NCBI GenBank assembly: GCA_031291335.1
Contig: JARLJF010000140.1
Span: 1-46,186 of the forward strand
Direction: 5' to 3'
DNA: 46,186 bases
Origin: Pandoraea sp.
Lineage (GTDB): Bacteria > Pseudomonadota > Gammaproteobacteria > Burkholderiales > Burkholderiaceae
A program made the position numbers and the translations under genes. Position 1 is the first letter of the stretch; each line of letters starts with the position of its first letter. Below the pieces are notes generated by a model. That model had not been told where the DNA came from. It made no database searches and was given only the letters and a program-made list of their open reading frames with translations. This document shows, piece by piece, positions 36,093 to 43,570 of the stretch.

Positions 36093-37184
36093 ATGGGACG
36101 AGTGTTGACGTTGAAAGATGTCGAAGCCGCCGTGCTCGGCGGGTCGGTGTTTGCGTGCGGGGGTGGCGGCTGGGCTGAACACGGCCGCCAGCTTGGCACG
36201 ATGGCCGTGACCATCGGCCGCCCCGAACTGGTGACGATGGACGAAGTCCCCAACGACGCCTGGATCGCCACCGCTGCCGCCATCGGCGCGCCGGGCGGCC
36301 TGACCGACTGGGAGATGCTCGGCATCGACTATGTCAAAGCGGCGCAACGCGTGCAGGACGCCCTCGGCGAATCGCTGTACGGCCTCATCATCGGACAGAA
36401 CGGCATGTCGAGCACGCTCAACGCATGGCTGCCGTCAGCCGTGCTCGGCACCAAGGTGGTCGACGCCGTGGGCGATGTGCGCGCCCATCCGACCGGCGAC
36501 ATGGGATCGCTGGGCCTCGCGGGCAGCCCCGCACCGATGATCCAGAGCGCAGTGGGCGGCAATCGCGCCAACAACGCCTATATCGAGCTGACGGTGCGCG
36601 GCGCGACCGGCAAAGTCTCTCCCGTGCTGCGCAAGGCGGCCGATATGGCAGGCGGTTTCATCGCCAGTTGCCGCAACCCGATCCGCGCCGACTACGTGCG
36701 CCGTCATGCGGCCCTCGGCGGCATCAGTATGGCGCTCGCGCTGGGCGAAGCGATTCTCGCGGCACAACCGAAGGGGGGTGCGCATGTGATCGATGCCATC
36801 TGCAAAGCCACGCGCGGCGCGATCATCGGATCGGGCAAGGTCGTACGCAACACGCTTGCCTACACCCAGGAAGCCTTCGACATCGGCACCGTCGAGATCG
36901 GCGAAGGCGCGAATCGCCTCGTCGTTCATGTGATGAACGAGCACATGGCCGTGGTGGATGCACACGGCGAGCGCGTGGCCTGTTATCCCGATGTCATTAC
37001 GACGCTGGACATGAACGGCAAGCCGGTATCTGCGGGCAAGCTACGTGAAGGAATGGAAGTCGCGGTCCTGCATGTGCACAAGCGCGAAATCCCCCTCTCG
37101 TCGAGCGTGCGCGACGCGTCGGTCTATGCCGTCGTCGAGCAGGCACTCGGCATGAACTTCACCGATTACGCACTGGCAAGCTGA
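36093..37184 (+). CDS. DUF917 protein (S-methyl thiohydantoin desulfurase family)
   Basis: A 363-residue member of the family formerly DUF917. The N-terminal signature LGGSVFACGGGGWAEHG, ATAAAIGAPGG and a C-terminal half with GEGANRLVVHVMNEHMAV are typical. As I recall, the Pfam domains are now named after S-methyl thiohydantoin desulfurase, a metal-dependent enzyme that removes sulfur from the thiohydantoin made from (S-methyl) thiourocanate. GGAGAGG lies eight bases before the ATG. It is the first gene of an operon, eight bases before the urocanate-hydratase homologue and near a hydantoinase and a carbamoylase. That context fits desulfuration of a thiohydantoin to a hydantoin. The exact substrate is inferred. 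Confidence 0.85.
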   Translation: MGRVLTLKDVEAAVLGGSVFACGGGGWAEHGRQLGTMAVTIGRPELVTMDEVPNDAWIATAAAIGAPGGLTDWEMLGIDYVKAAQRVQDALGESLYGLIIGQNGMSSTLNAWLPSAVLGTKVVDAVGDVRAHPTGDMGSLGLAGSPAPMIQSAVGGNRANNAYIELTVRGATGKVSPVLRKAADMAGGFIASCRNPIRADYVRRHAALGGISMALALGEAILAAQPKGGAHVIDAICKATRGAIIGSGKVVRNTLAYTQEAFDIGTVEIGEGANRLVVHVMNEHMAVVDAHGERVACYPDVITTLDMNGKPVSAGKLREGMEVAVLHVHKREIPLSSSVRDASVYAVVEQALGMNFTDYALAS

Positions 37185-37192
37185 GGCACCGC

Positions 37193-38857
37193 ATGAAACG
37201 AGATTTCCCGATTCCCCACGGCACGACGCTGCGCTGCAAAGGCTGGCGCCAGGAAGCGCTGCTCCGTCTGCTGGAAAACGTGCTGGCCGTCGGAGAAGAT
37301 CCCGACAACCTGATCGTCTACGCCGCGATGGGCCGCGCCGCGCGCGACTGGCCGTCGCACGACGCCATGGTCCGCGCCCTGCTCACGCTGGAAGACGACC
37401 AGACGCTCATCGTGCAATCCGGCAAGCCCATTGGCGTGCTGCAAACGCATGATCGCGCGCCGATCGTCATCATGGCGAACTGCAATATGGTCGGGCAGTG
37501 GGCACGCGCCGAGAACTTCTACCGCTGGGAACAGGACAACCTGATCTGCTGGGGCGGGCTGACCGCCGGCGATTGGCAATACATCGGCTCGCAGGGGGTG
37601 ATTCAGGGCACGTACGAGATCTTCTCTCGCATCGCCGAGCGCCACTTCGACGGCGACCTGCACGGCCGCTTCATCCTGACCGCCGGCATGGGCGGCATGG
37701 GTGGCGCGCAACCGCTCGCCGGTCGCATGGCCAACGCCGCCATCCTCACCGTCGAGATCAATCCCGAGCGCATCGAGAAGCGCCTGAAGGCAGGCTACCT
37801 CGAATGCCGCGCTAACGATCTCGACCACGCGCTGACGCTGATTCGCGACGCTCAGGCGAGTCGTGTACCGATCTCCGTCGGCCTGTTGGGCAATGCCGCC
37901 GACGTGTACCCGGAGATTCTCGCGCGCGGTATCGTGCCCGATATCGTGACGGACCAGACGTCGGCCCACGATCTCGTCTACGGCTACGTACCGGCGGGAT
38001 ACACGCTGGAAGCCGTGGCGCAGATGCGCAAGACGGACACCGAAGGCCTGATGAACGCGAGCCGCGCGTCGATCGTCCGCCACGTGAACGCCATGCTCGG
38101 CTTTCAGGACAGGGGGGCCGTGGTATTCGACAACGGCAACCTGATCCGCACGCATGCCAAGGACGGCGGCGTCGCCCGCGCGTTCGACATCCCGGTCTTT
38201 ACCGAAGCCTTCCTGCGCCCGCTCTTCGCGCGCGGCATTGGCCCGTTCCGCTGGATTGCCCTGTCGGGCGATCCGGAAGACATCCGCAAGATCGATGACT
38301 TCCTTCTCACGCGTTTTGCCGACAATCAGATCGTCTCGAACTGGATCAACCTCGCCCGCGAGCATGTGCCGTTCGAAGGGCTGCCCGCTCGCATCGGCTG
38401 GCTCGGCCACGGCGAGCGCACCGCCCTCGCGCTCGAAGTCAACCGCATGGTGCGCGACGGCGAGTTGAGCGCTCCGGTCGCCTTCACGCGCGACCACCTC
38501 GACGCGGGAGCGATGGCGCATCCGAACATCATGACCGAAAACATGCGCGACGGCTCCGACGCCATTGCCGACTGGCCACTGCTCAACGCCATGCTCAATT
38601 GCGCATCGTGCGCCGATCTGGTCGCGATTCACTCGGGCGGCGGCGGCTACAGCGGCTACATGACCAGCGCAGGAGTCACCGTGGTTGCCGACGGCACGGC
38701 TCAGGCCGACGAACGCCTGCGGTTGTCGATGACCAACGACACCGCCAGCGGCGTGTTGCGCTACGCCGACGCCGGCTACGAGGAAGCCCTGGACGAAGTC
38801 CGCGTGAAGGGCATCGGCCGTATCGACACGAACGCTACCCGCATCGCGACAGACTGA
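37193..38857 (+). CDS. Urocanate hydratase homologue, probably (S-methyl) thiourocanate hydratase
   Basis: A 554-residue protein, full length for the HutU family, with the NAD-binding GMGGMGGAQPLAGRMA (~residue 165). Conserved blocks include RGIGPFRWIALSGDPEDI, DHLDAGAM, DGSDAIADWPLLNA and VVADGT. Several positions that I remember as conserved in true HutU differ here. ARICW reads ARIGW, and the C-terminal HHGGGVG..S.H.G region reads IHSGGGGYSGYMTSAG. There are no hutH, hutI or hutG genes nearby; instead there are thiohydantoin/hydantoin-processing genes. It therefore probably hydrates a urocanate analogue with NAD+ as cofactor, such as thiourocanate or its S-methyl form. Plain urocanate remains possible. 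Confidence 0.88.
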   Translation: MKRDFPIPHGTTLRCKGWRQEALLRLLENVLAVGEDPDNLIVYAAMGRAARDWPSHDAMVRALLTLEDDQTLIVQSGKPIGVLQTHDRAPIVIMANCNMVGQWARAENFYRWEQDNLICWGGLTAGDWQYIGSQGVIQGTYEIFSRIAERHFDGDLHGRFILTAGMGGMGGAQPLAGRMANAAILTVEINPERIEKRLKAGYLECRANDLDHALTLIRDAQASRVPISVGLLGNAADVYPEILARGIVPDIVTDQTSAHDLVYGYVPAGYTLEAVAQMRKTDTEGLMNASRASIVRHVNAMLGFQDRGAVVFDNGNLIRTHAKDGGVARAFDIPVFTEAFLRPLFARGIGPFRWIALSGDPEDIRKIDDFLLTRFADNQIVSNWINLAREHVPFEGLPARIGWLGHGERTALALEVNRMVRDGELSAPVAFTRDHLDAGAMAHPNIMTENMRDGSDAIADWPLLNAMLNCASCADLVAIHSGGGGYSGYMTSAGVTVVADGTAQADERLRLSMTNDTASGVLRYADAGYEEALDEVRVKGIGRIDTNATRIATD

Positions 38858-38869
38858 CGCGATGCCACT

Positions 38870-38890
38870 GCCGGGCGCGCCCCGCCCGGC
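38870..38890 (+). terminator. GC-rich hairpin after the hydratase gene
   Basis: GCCGGGCG and CGCCCGGC pair over a five-base loop 13 bp past the hydratase stop. No U-run follows at once, so it may attenuate rather than stop transcription into the porin gene. Confidence 0.4.
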
Positions 38891-38931
38891 GCCCCGATGT
38901 CGTCATCAGTAATTTCGATTCTCGCGAATTT

Positions 38932-38952
38932 TTAATTAATACTACTAATTAA
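38932..38952. repeat. AT-rich palindrome directly before the porin start
   Basis: TTAATTA (38932-38938) and TAATTAA (38946-38952) flank seven bases and end five bases before the porin ATG. The region that should hold the ribosome-binding site is occupied by this palindrome, and no purine-rich Shine-Dalgarno is visible. It is strikingly AT-rich for this genome. Confidence 0.55.
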
Positions 38953-38957
38953 AACCC

Positions 38958-40001
38958 ATGAAAAACATCACACGTTGGTGGATCGGGGCAAGCATGGCGC
39001 TTGCCGCTGCAGGCGCGAGCCAGGTCGCGTCGGCACAGTCAAGCGTCTCGTTGTACGGGGTGATCGACGAATACGTCGCGGCGCAAAAGAGTCTGGGCAA
39101 GGAACGCGCGTGGGCCGTGAATCCGGGGGGCATGTCGACCAGCTTCTGGGGAATAGGCGGGCGTGAAGACCTTGGCAATGGCTACGCGGCAGTCTTCGCG
39201 CTGGAGGCGTTCTTCCAGCCGAACAACGGCAATACGGGACGATTCGCGGGCGACACGTTCTTCGGACGCAACGCTTACGTCGGACTCGCCACGCCTTACG
39301 GCTCGTTCCTGCTGGGGCGCAACACCACCCCCTACTACGTGTCCGCGCTGCGCTTCAACCCGCTCTCCACCTCGTTCGGCTTCTCGCCGGTGCTCACCCA
39401 TATGTACAAGGGTGTCTCCGGACAAGGACTCGCGGGCGACAACGGCTGGAACAACTCCCTGCTCTACACCTCGCCGGGCGGTAACGACTGGCAGGCCAGC
39501 CTGATCTACGGCACGGGGAACAAGGCCGGCGCGCAGGGCCAGAACCAGTGGGGCGGCAATGCCATCTACGCGCACGGGCCGTTCTCGGCCACCGTCGCGT
39601 ATCAGCAGGTTCGCTACGACAAGACACCGGGCGACCTGACCTCGCAGATCGCCGGATTCAATCTGCAATCGGCCGTCATGGCGGCTGTTGGCTACGACTT
39701 TTCGGTCGTGAAATTCACCGCGCTGTATCAGTACGTCCACGACGGCATCGACAGCGGCGACCTGAACACGCACAGCGGGCAGATTGGCGCCTCGGTGCCG
39801 ATCGGCAACGGCGCGCTGCTCGCGTCATGGATGTTCGCCAAGAGCCACGGACGCGGCGACCCGCTTCGCTCGACCTGGTCGGTGGGCTACGACTATCGCC
39901 TGTCAAAGCGCACGGACCTCTACGCGGCCTACCTGCAGGATCGCGCGACCGGCTACACCAGCGGCAACACCGCCGGTGTCGGCATGCGCATGGCGTTCTG
40001 A
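38958..40001 (+). CDS. Outer-membrane porin (Burkholderia OmpC-type)
   Basis: 347 residues with a signal peptide (SMALAAAGASQVASA, cleavage near residue 26). The mature start QSSVSLYGVIDEYVAAQ is typical of the Gram-negative porin_4 family, and the chain ends in an aromatic residue (MRMAF) as required for outer-membrane assembly. It is a general 16-strand trimeric porin type. It lies between the hydratase and UbiD genes, so it probably admits the pathway substrate. The lack of a clear ribosome-binding site and the preceding palindrome suggest special control of its translation or transcription. Confidence 0.93.
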   Translation: MKNITRWWIGASMALAAAGASQVASAQSSVSLYGVIDEYVAAQKSLGKERAWAVNPGGMSTSFWGIGGREDLGNGYAAVFALEAFFQPNNGNTGRFAGDTFFGRNAYVGLATPYGSFLLGRNTTPYYVSALRFNPLSTSFGFSPVLTHMYKGVSGQGLAGDNGWNNSLLYTSPGGNDWQASLIYGTGNKAGAQGQNQWGGNAIYAHGPFSATVAYQQVRYDKTPGDLTSQIAGFNLQSAVMAAVGYDFSVVKFTALYQYVHDGIDSGDLNTHSGQIGASVPIGNGALLASWMFAKSHGRGDPLRSTWSVGYDYRLSKRTDLYAAYLQDRATGYTSGNTAGVGMRMAF

Positions 40002-40002
40002 G

Positions 40003-41484
40003 ATGACGACACCCCACGCATCCGTCCGCGCGCCACAGGCAAGCGCCGCGCCAGACGTCACGAACAGCGCACCCGATCGCCAATCGATGCGCGCGTTCGT
40101 CGACGCGCTCGCCCAACGCGGTGAGTTGCTGCGTGTGGACGAGCCCGTCGACACGCGCTTCGAAATCTCGGCATGGCTCGCGCAGTTGGCCGAAGGGCCC
40201 GCCGTGAAATTCGATCAGGTCACGGGCTACGCAAACCCGGCCATCGGGAATCTGCTGAACTCTCTCGATCGCATCGCACTCGGCCTAGACATTTCGCGCG
40301 ACGAGATGCAGCAGCGCATCGTCGCGGCCATCGAGCAGGGCATTACGCCCGAGCGAGTGGCGCATGGCCCGTGTCAGGACACTATCGTTTTCTCGCCCGA
40401 CTTGCGGCGTGAGATCCCTGCCCCTGTCTTCTTTCCGCAGGAGACCGGCCCCTACATCACGGCCGGGGTGATCTTCGCGCGCGACAGCCGCACGGGGAAG
40501 GGCAACGTCTCGTTTGCGCGCGTCAAACTGCTCGACGATGGCGACGGTGAGAAAGGTAATCGCGGCATGGTCGGCATTGCACCGAACCATCATCTCGCGG
40601 TGATGGCGCGAGATGCCAAGGCCCGAGGCGAGACGCTGCCGATTGCCGTGACCGTCGGCAATCATCCGGCGGTGTTGATCGCCGCCGCGCTGTATCTGCG
40701 GCTCGGTGACGATGAGTTGGCGTGTGCCGGCACCCTGCTCGGCGAGCCGGTGCGCACAGTGCCGTGCAAAACCATCGATCTGGACGTCCCCGCGCACTGC
40801 GAATGGGTGCTCGAAGGCACGCTCGACATCGACGAACAGCACGAGGAAGTGCTGGTGTCGGAGTTTCACGGTATGTACGAGCCGTATGGCAGTGGCCCCG
40901 TTGCGACCTTCCACTGTCTTACACGCCGAAACGACGCGCTGTTCCAGATCATCGAACCCGGCTATTACCCCGAGCACACGTTGATCGGTGGCGTCGCCAT
41001 TGCCGCCGGACTGGCGCGGGCACTGCGGGCGGTTGCCGTGCCGGTGCGGGAAGTGGCCGTCGGCCATGGCGGTTGCGGACGGCTGAGCGCAGTCGTCAGC
41101 CTCAACGCGCATCGTGCAGGTGACGCCCGGAAGGCGATGTTCGCGCTATGGGGCAGCGTCAATCTGATCAAGAACATCACGATCGTCGACGAAGATATCG
41201 ATCCATGGAATCCGTCGCAGGTCGAGTGGGCGGTGGCCGCGTGCATGCGCCCCGACCGCGACCTGCTGATCGTGCCCGGCGTACGCACCGACCGCTCGGA
41301 ACCGATCAAGCAGGGAGGCGTGGCGACCAAACTGGGCATCGACGCGACACGAAAGGCCGACGACCGGCCCGACTGGACACGGGCGGTGCCACCGCCTGAT
41401 GTCATGCGCCGTGTGGCGCAGCGGATCGCAGCGCGGGGCGAGGGCGAACCCGGTGCCACCGGCCGCTCTCCTCTCGACCCTTAA
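40003..41484 (+). CDS. UbiD-family prenyl-FMN decarboxylase
   Basis: 493 residues from the ATG at 40003; an internal ATG at 40087 (MRAFVDALAQRGELLRV) matches the usual family N-terminus and may be the true start. Family features include GIAPNHHLAVM, the block VSEFHGMYEPYGSGP with catalytic acids around it, VGHGGCGRLSAVVS and DEDIDPWNPSQVEWAVA. UbiD enzymes use prenylated FMN to decarboxylate aromatic, heteroaromatic or alpha,beta-unsaturated acids. No UbiX-like gene is visible here, so the cofactor must come from elsewhere. The gene starts one base after the porin stop and ends inside the next LysR box. Its place in a urocanate-like pathway is unexplained. Confidence 0.9.
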   Translation: MTTPHASVRAPQASAAPDVTNSAPDRQSMRAFVDALAQRGELLRVDEPVDTRFEISAWLAQLAEGPAVKFDQVTGYANPAIGNLLNSLDRIALGLDISRDEMQQRIVAAIEQGITPERVAHGPCQDTIVFSPDLRREIPAPVFFPQETGPYITAGVIFARDSRTGKGNVSFARVKLLDDGDGEKGNRGMVGIAPNHHLAVMARDAKARGETLPIAVTVGNHPAVLIAAALYLRLGDDELACAGTLLGEPVRTVPCKTIDLDVPAHCEWVLEGTLDIDEQHEEVLVSEFHGMYEPYGSGPVATFHCLTRRNDALFQIIEPGYYPEHTLIGGVAIAAGLARALRAVAVPVREVAVGHGGCGRLSAVVSLNAHRAGDARKAMFALWGSVNLIKNITIVDEDIDPWNPSQVEWAVAACMRPDRDLLIVPGVRTDRSEPIKQGGVATKLGIDATRKADDRPDWTRAVPPPDVMRRVAQRIAARGEGEPGATGRSPLDP

Positions 41485-41509
41485 CGTGGTGTTATGCGAG
41501 CCGAATATT
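41481..41509 (+). promoter_or_regulatory. LysR box plus promoter for the MHS transporter
   Basis: TAAC-GTGGT-GTTA (41482-41494) is the third T-N11-A dyad, overlapping the UbiD stop codon. TTAACG (41481-41486) is the -35 position; a 17-base spacer leads to AATATT (41504-41509). It lies about 110 bp before the transporter start. Confidence 0.68.
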
Positions 41510-41605
41510 AAGTTGCACGACGTCACCCCCGCACTTCCCTAACATCAAGACCATCCCGACGGCGCACGTTCGCTGCCGAAAAGACATTCGCCTGGAGACC
41601 TTCTC

Positions 41606-42931
41606 ATGAAAGACGTGCTTATCGACCCGGCCGCCGAGCCCCTGCCCCGCGCCAAAGCGCAAGGGCATGCGGGCCGCCGCGCCATCATCGCCGCGTCTGC
41701 CGGTAACGCACTCGAGTGGTATGACTTCACCATCTACGCGCTCTTCGCGGTCTACATCGGCCAGAACTTCTTCCATAACGACAACCCAACCGTTCAGTTG
41801 ATGGGCTCGTTCCTCGCGTTCGGGCTCGGGTATGTGGCGCGCCCGCTCGGCGCGCTGCTCATCGGTTCGTACGGCGATCGCAAGGGGCGCAAGGCCGCGC
41901 TCACGCTGACCATCATGCTCATGGCGTTCGGCACGCTGCTCATCGCGATTGCCCCGCCGTACACAGCCATCGGTATCGGTGCTCCGCTGCTCATCGTTTG
42001 CGGACGCGTGCTGCAAGGGTTCTCGGCAGGCGGTGAAGTCGGCAGCGCCACGGCGTTCCTCGCCGAGCACGCACCGGCCGAGAAAAAGGGGCAATACGCC
42101 TCGTGGCTGCAGGCCAGCATGGGCATCTGCAACATCTTCGGCGCGCTCGTGGCCACGCTCGTCACCACGATCTTCACGCAGGATCAGATCACCGAATGGG
42201 CGTGGCGCATTCCGTTCATCATCGGTCTGGCCATTGCGCCGGTCGGTCTGTGGATGCGCAAGGCGCTCGATGAAACGCCGCACTTCAAGCTCGAAGCGCA
42301 GCGCATGAAGCAAGACGGCACCGCGAAGAAGATGCCGTTGCTGCAAGTGCTGCGCGATCATCCGGGGCGCCTGCTCATCGGCTTCGGTCTTTCAACGCTG
42401 TGGGCCGCCGGCCCCTACGCACTCATCATCTTCATGCCGATCTACGTGCAGAAGTCGATGGGCTTCAGCAGTTCGCAGGCGTTCACGGCGGCCTTCATCG
42501 GCAACTTCTTCCTGACGGCGGGTTGCGTGATGTCCGGCACGCTCTCGGACAAGATCGGCCGCCGCACCATGCTTCGCTTCGGCGCGATCGCGCTGCTCGT
42601 CGGTGTCTATCCGTTGATGATGTGGCTCGGCGCGTCGCACACGACGACCACATTGGTCGTGGTGCAATCCGCCTTCTGCGCCATGATCTCGCTGTTCGTC
42701 GGCGTTGCACCGGCCGCACTCTCGGAGATCTTCCCGACGTCGGTGCGCTCATCGGGCATGTCGCTGTCGTACAACGCCGCGGTCACGCTGCTCGGCGGCT
42801 TCGCACCGGCTATCCTGACGTGGATCACCTACACCACCGGCGTGTCGTTCGCACCGGCGCTGTACGTGATGGGCGCGGCGCTCGTGACCCTCGTCGCCAT
42901 CTCCTTCATGCCGGAAAAGCGCCACGACTGA
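41606..42931 (+). CDS. MHS-family (metabolite:H+ symporter) MFS transporter
   Basis: 441 residues with 12 predicted membrane helices. The signature ASAGNALEWYDFTIYALFAVYIG at the first helix, the loop SYGDRKGRKAAL and GRVLQGFSAGGEVGSATAFLAE are those of the ProP/KgtP/ShiA group, which imports carboxylates, betaines and aromatic acids with protons. GGAGA lies before the ATG. The LysR box upstream places it in the hydantoinase/DUF917 regulon, so the substrate is probably a carboxylate such as the urocanate analogue, or a betaine such as (S-methyl) ergothioneine. Confidence 0.93.
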   Translation: MKDVLIDPAAEPLPRAKAQGHAGRRAIIAASAGNALEWYDFTIYALFAVYIGQNFFHNDNPTVQLMGSFLAFGLGYVARPLGALLIGSYGDRKGRKAALTLTIMLMAFGTLLIAIAPPYTAIGIGAPLLIVCGRVLQGFSAGGEVGSATAFLAEHAPAEKKGQYASWLQASMGICNIFGALVATLVTTIFTQDQITEWAWRIPFIIGLAIAPVGLWMRKALDETPHFKLEAQRMKQDGTAKKMPLLQVLRDHPGRLLIGFGLSTLWAAGPYALIIFMPIYVQKSMGFSSSQAFTAAFIGNFFLTAGCVMSGTLSDKIGRRTMLRFGAIALLVGVYPLMMWLGASHTTTTLVVVQSAFCAMISLFVGVAPAALSEIFPTSVRSSGMSLSYNAAVTLLGGFAPAILTWITYTTGVSFAPALYVMGAALVTLVAISFMPEKRHD

Positions 42932-42963
42932 CGCGCATTCTGGCTCGCTTCAGTGGGGCTAGC

Positions 42964-42990
42964 ACGGGGCGTCGTCGATCGACGCCCCGT
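42964..42990. terminator. Bidirectional hairpin between convergent transporter and cytochrome b561 genes
   Basis: ACGGGGCGTCG and CGACGCCCCGT form a perfect 11-bp stem with a five-base loop, about 30 bp after the transporter stop and 37 bp from the end of the b561 gene. Confidence 0.7.
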
Positions 42991-43027
42991 CGCATTTGCG
43001 CTGCATGACGGCCGCTTCAGCACCGCA

Positions 43028-43570
43028 TCACCGGCGATGACCCCGTGCCATGCTTGAGAACACGCCGTCGCGTTTGATCAGGCCGTGCAAGAGCGCAGCG
43101 GCCAGATGCACGAGCACCAGCGCGAACAACGCAAACGCCAGCCACGAGTGCAACGCACGTAACAGCGCAAACACACGCGCGTCCGCTGGCACGACGGGGG
43201 GTAGATGGAACGCCCCGAAGAGCGTCACCGGATACCCCCCGGCAGACACCATCGCCCAGCCAACGATCGGCAGAATCAGCATCAGTGCATAGAGCAGCAC
43301 ATGCGACGCGCGCGCAGCCGTCTTCTGCACCGACGGCAGACTGTCAGGCAACGGCGGGCTGCCGCGTCTCAGGCGTACGCCAATACGTATCGCCACGAGC
43401 ACCAGAATGGCGATGCCCAGCGGCCGGTGCACGGCGATCAATAGCGTATGCGCCTGCGACAACGTGCTGACCATGATGACGCCGATAAACAGCATGGCCA
43501 GCATCGCAATCGCCATGCTCCAGTGCAACCAGCGCTGAACGGGACTGAAGTGAACAGGGGAGCGATTCAT
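43028..43570 (-). CDS. Cytochrome b561
   Basis: A 180-residue membrane protein with four helices and the heme-ligating His residues spread as expected (RWLHW, AVHRPLG, ASHVLLY, LHSWLA, LVHLAAALLHGL). The ATG overlaps the stop of the peroxidase gene as ATGA, so the two are coupled; a longer frame to 43819 only overlaps that gene. It may pass electrons from the quinone pool to the catalase-like peroxidase. Confidence 0.92.
   Translation of the reverse strand: MNRSPVHFSPVQRWLHWSMAIAMLAMLFIGVIMVSTLSQAHTLLIAVHRPLGIAILVLVAIRIGVRLRRGSPPLPDSLPSVQKTAARASHVLLYALMLILPIVGWAMVSAGGYPVTLFGAFHLPPVVPADARVFALLRALHSWLAFALFALVLVHLAAALLHGLIKRDGVFSSMARGHRR

Noticed and set aside
37166-38632. Minus-strand frame of 488 residues opposite the hydratase
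   Set aside because: The plus-strand hydratase is a full-length conserved enzyme; the other frame is its shadow.
36093-42931. Ordinary histidine utilisation (hut) operon
   Set aside because: Only a divergent hydratase is present. There is no histidine ammonia-lyase, imidazolonepropionase or formimidoylglutamase, and DUF917, hydantoinase and carbamoylase genes fit a thio/hydantoin route instead.
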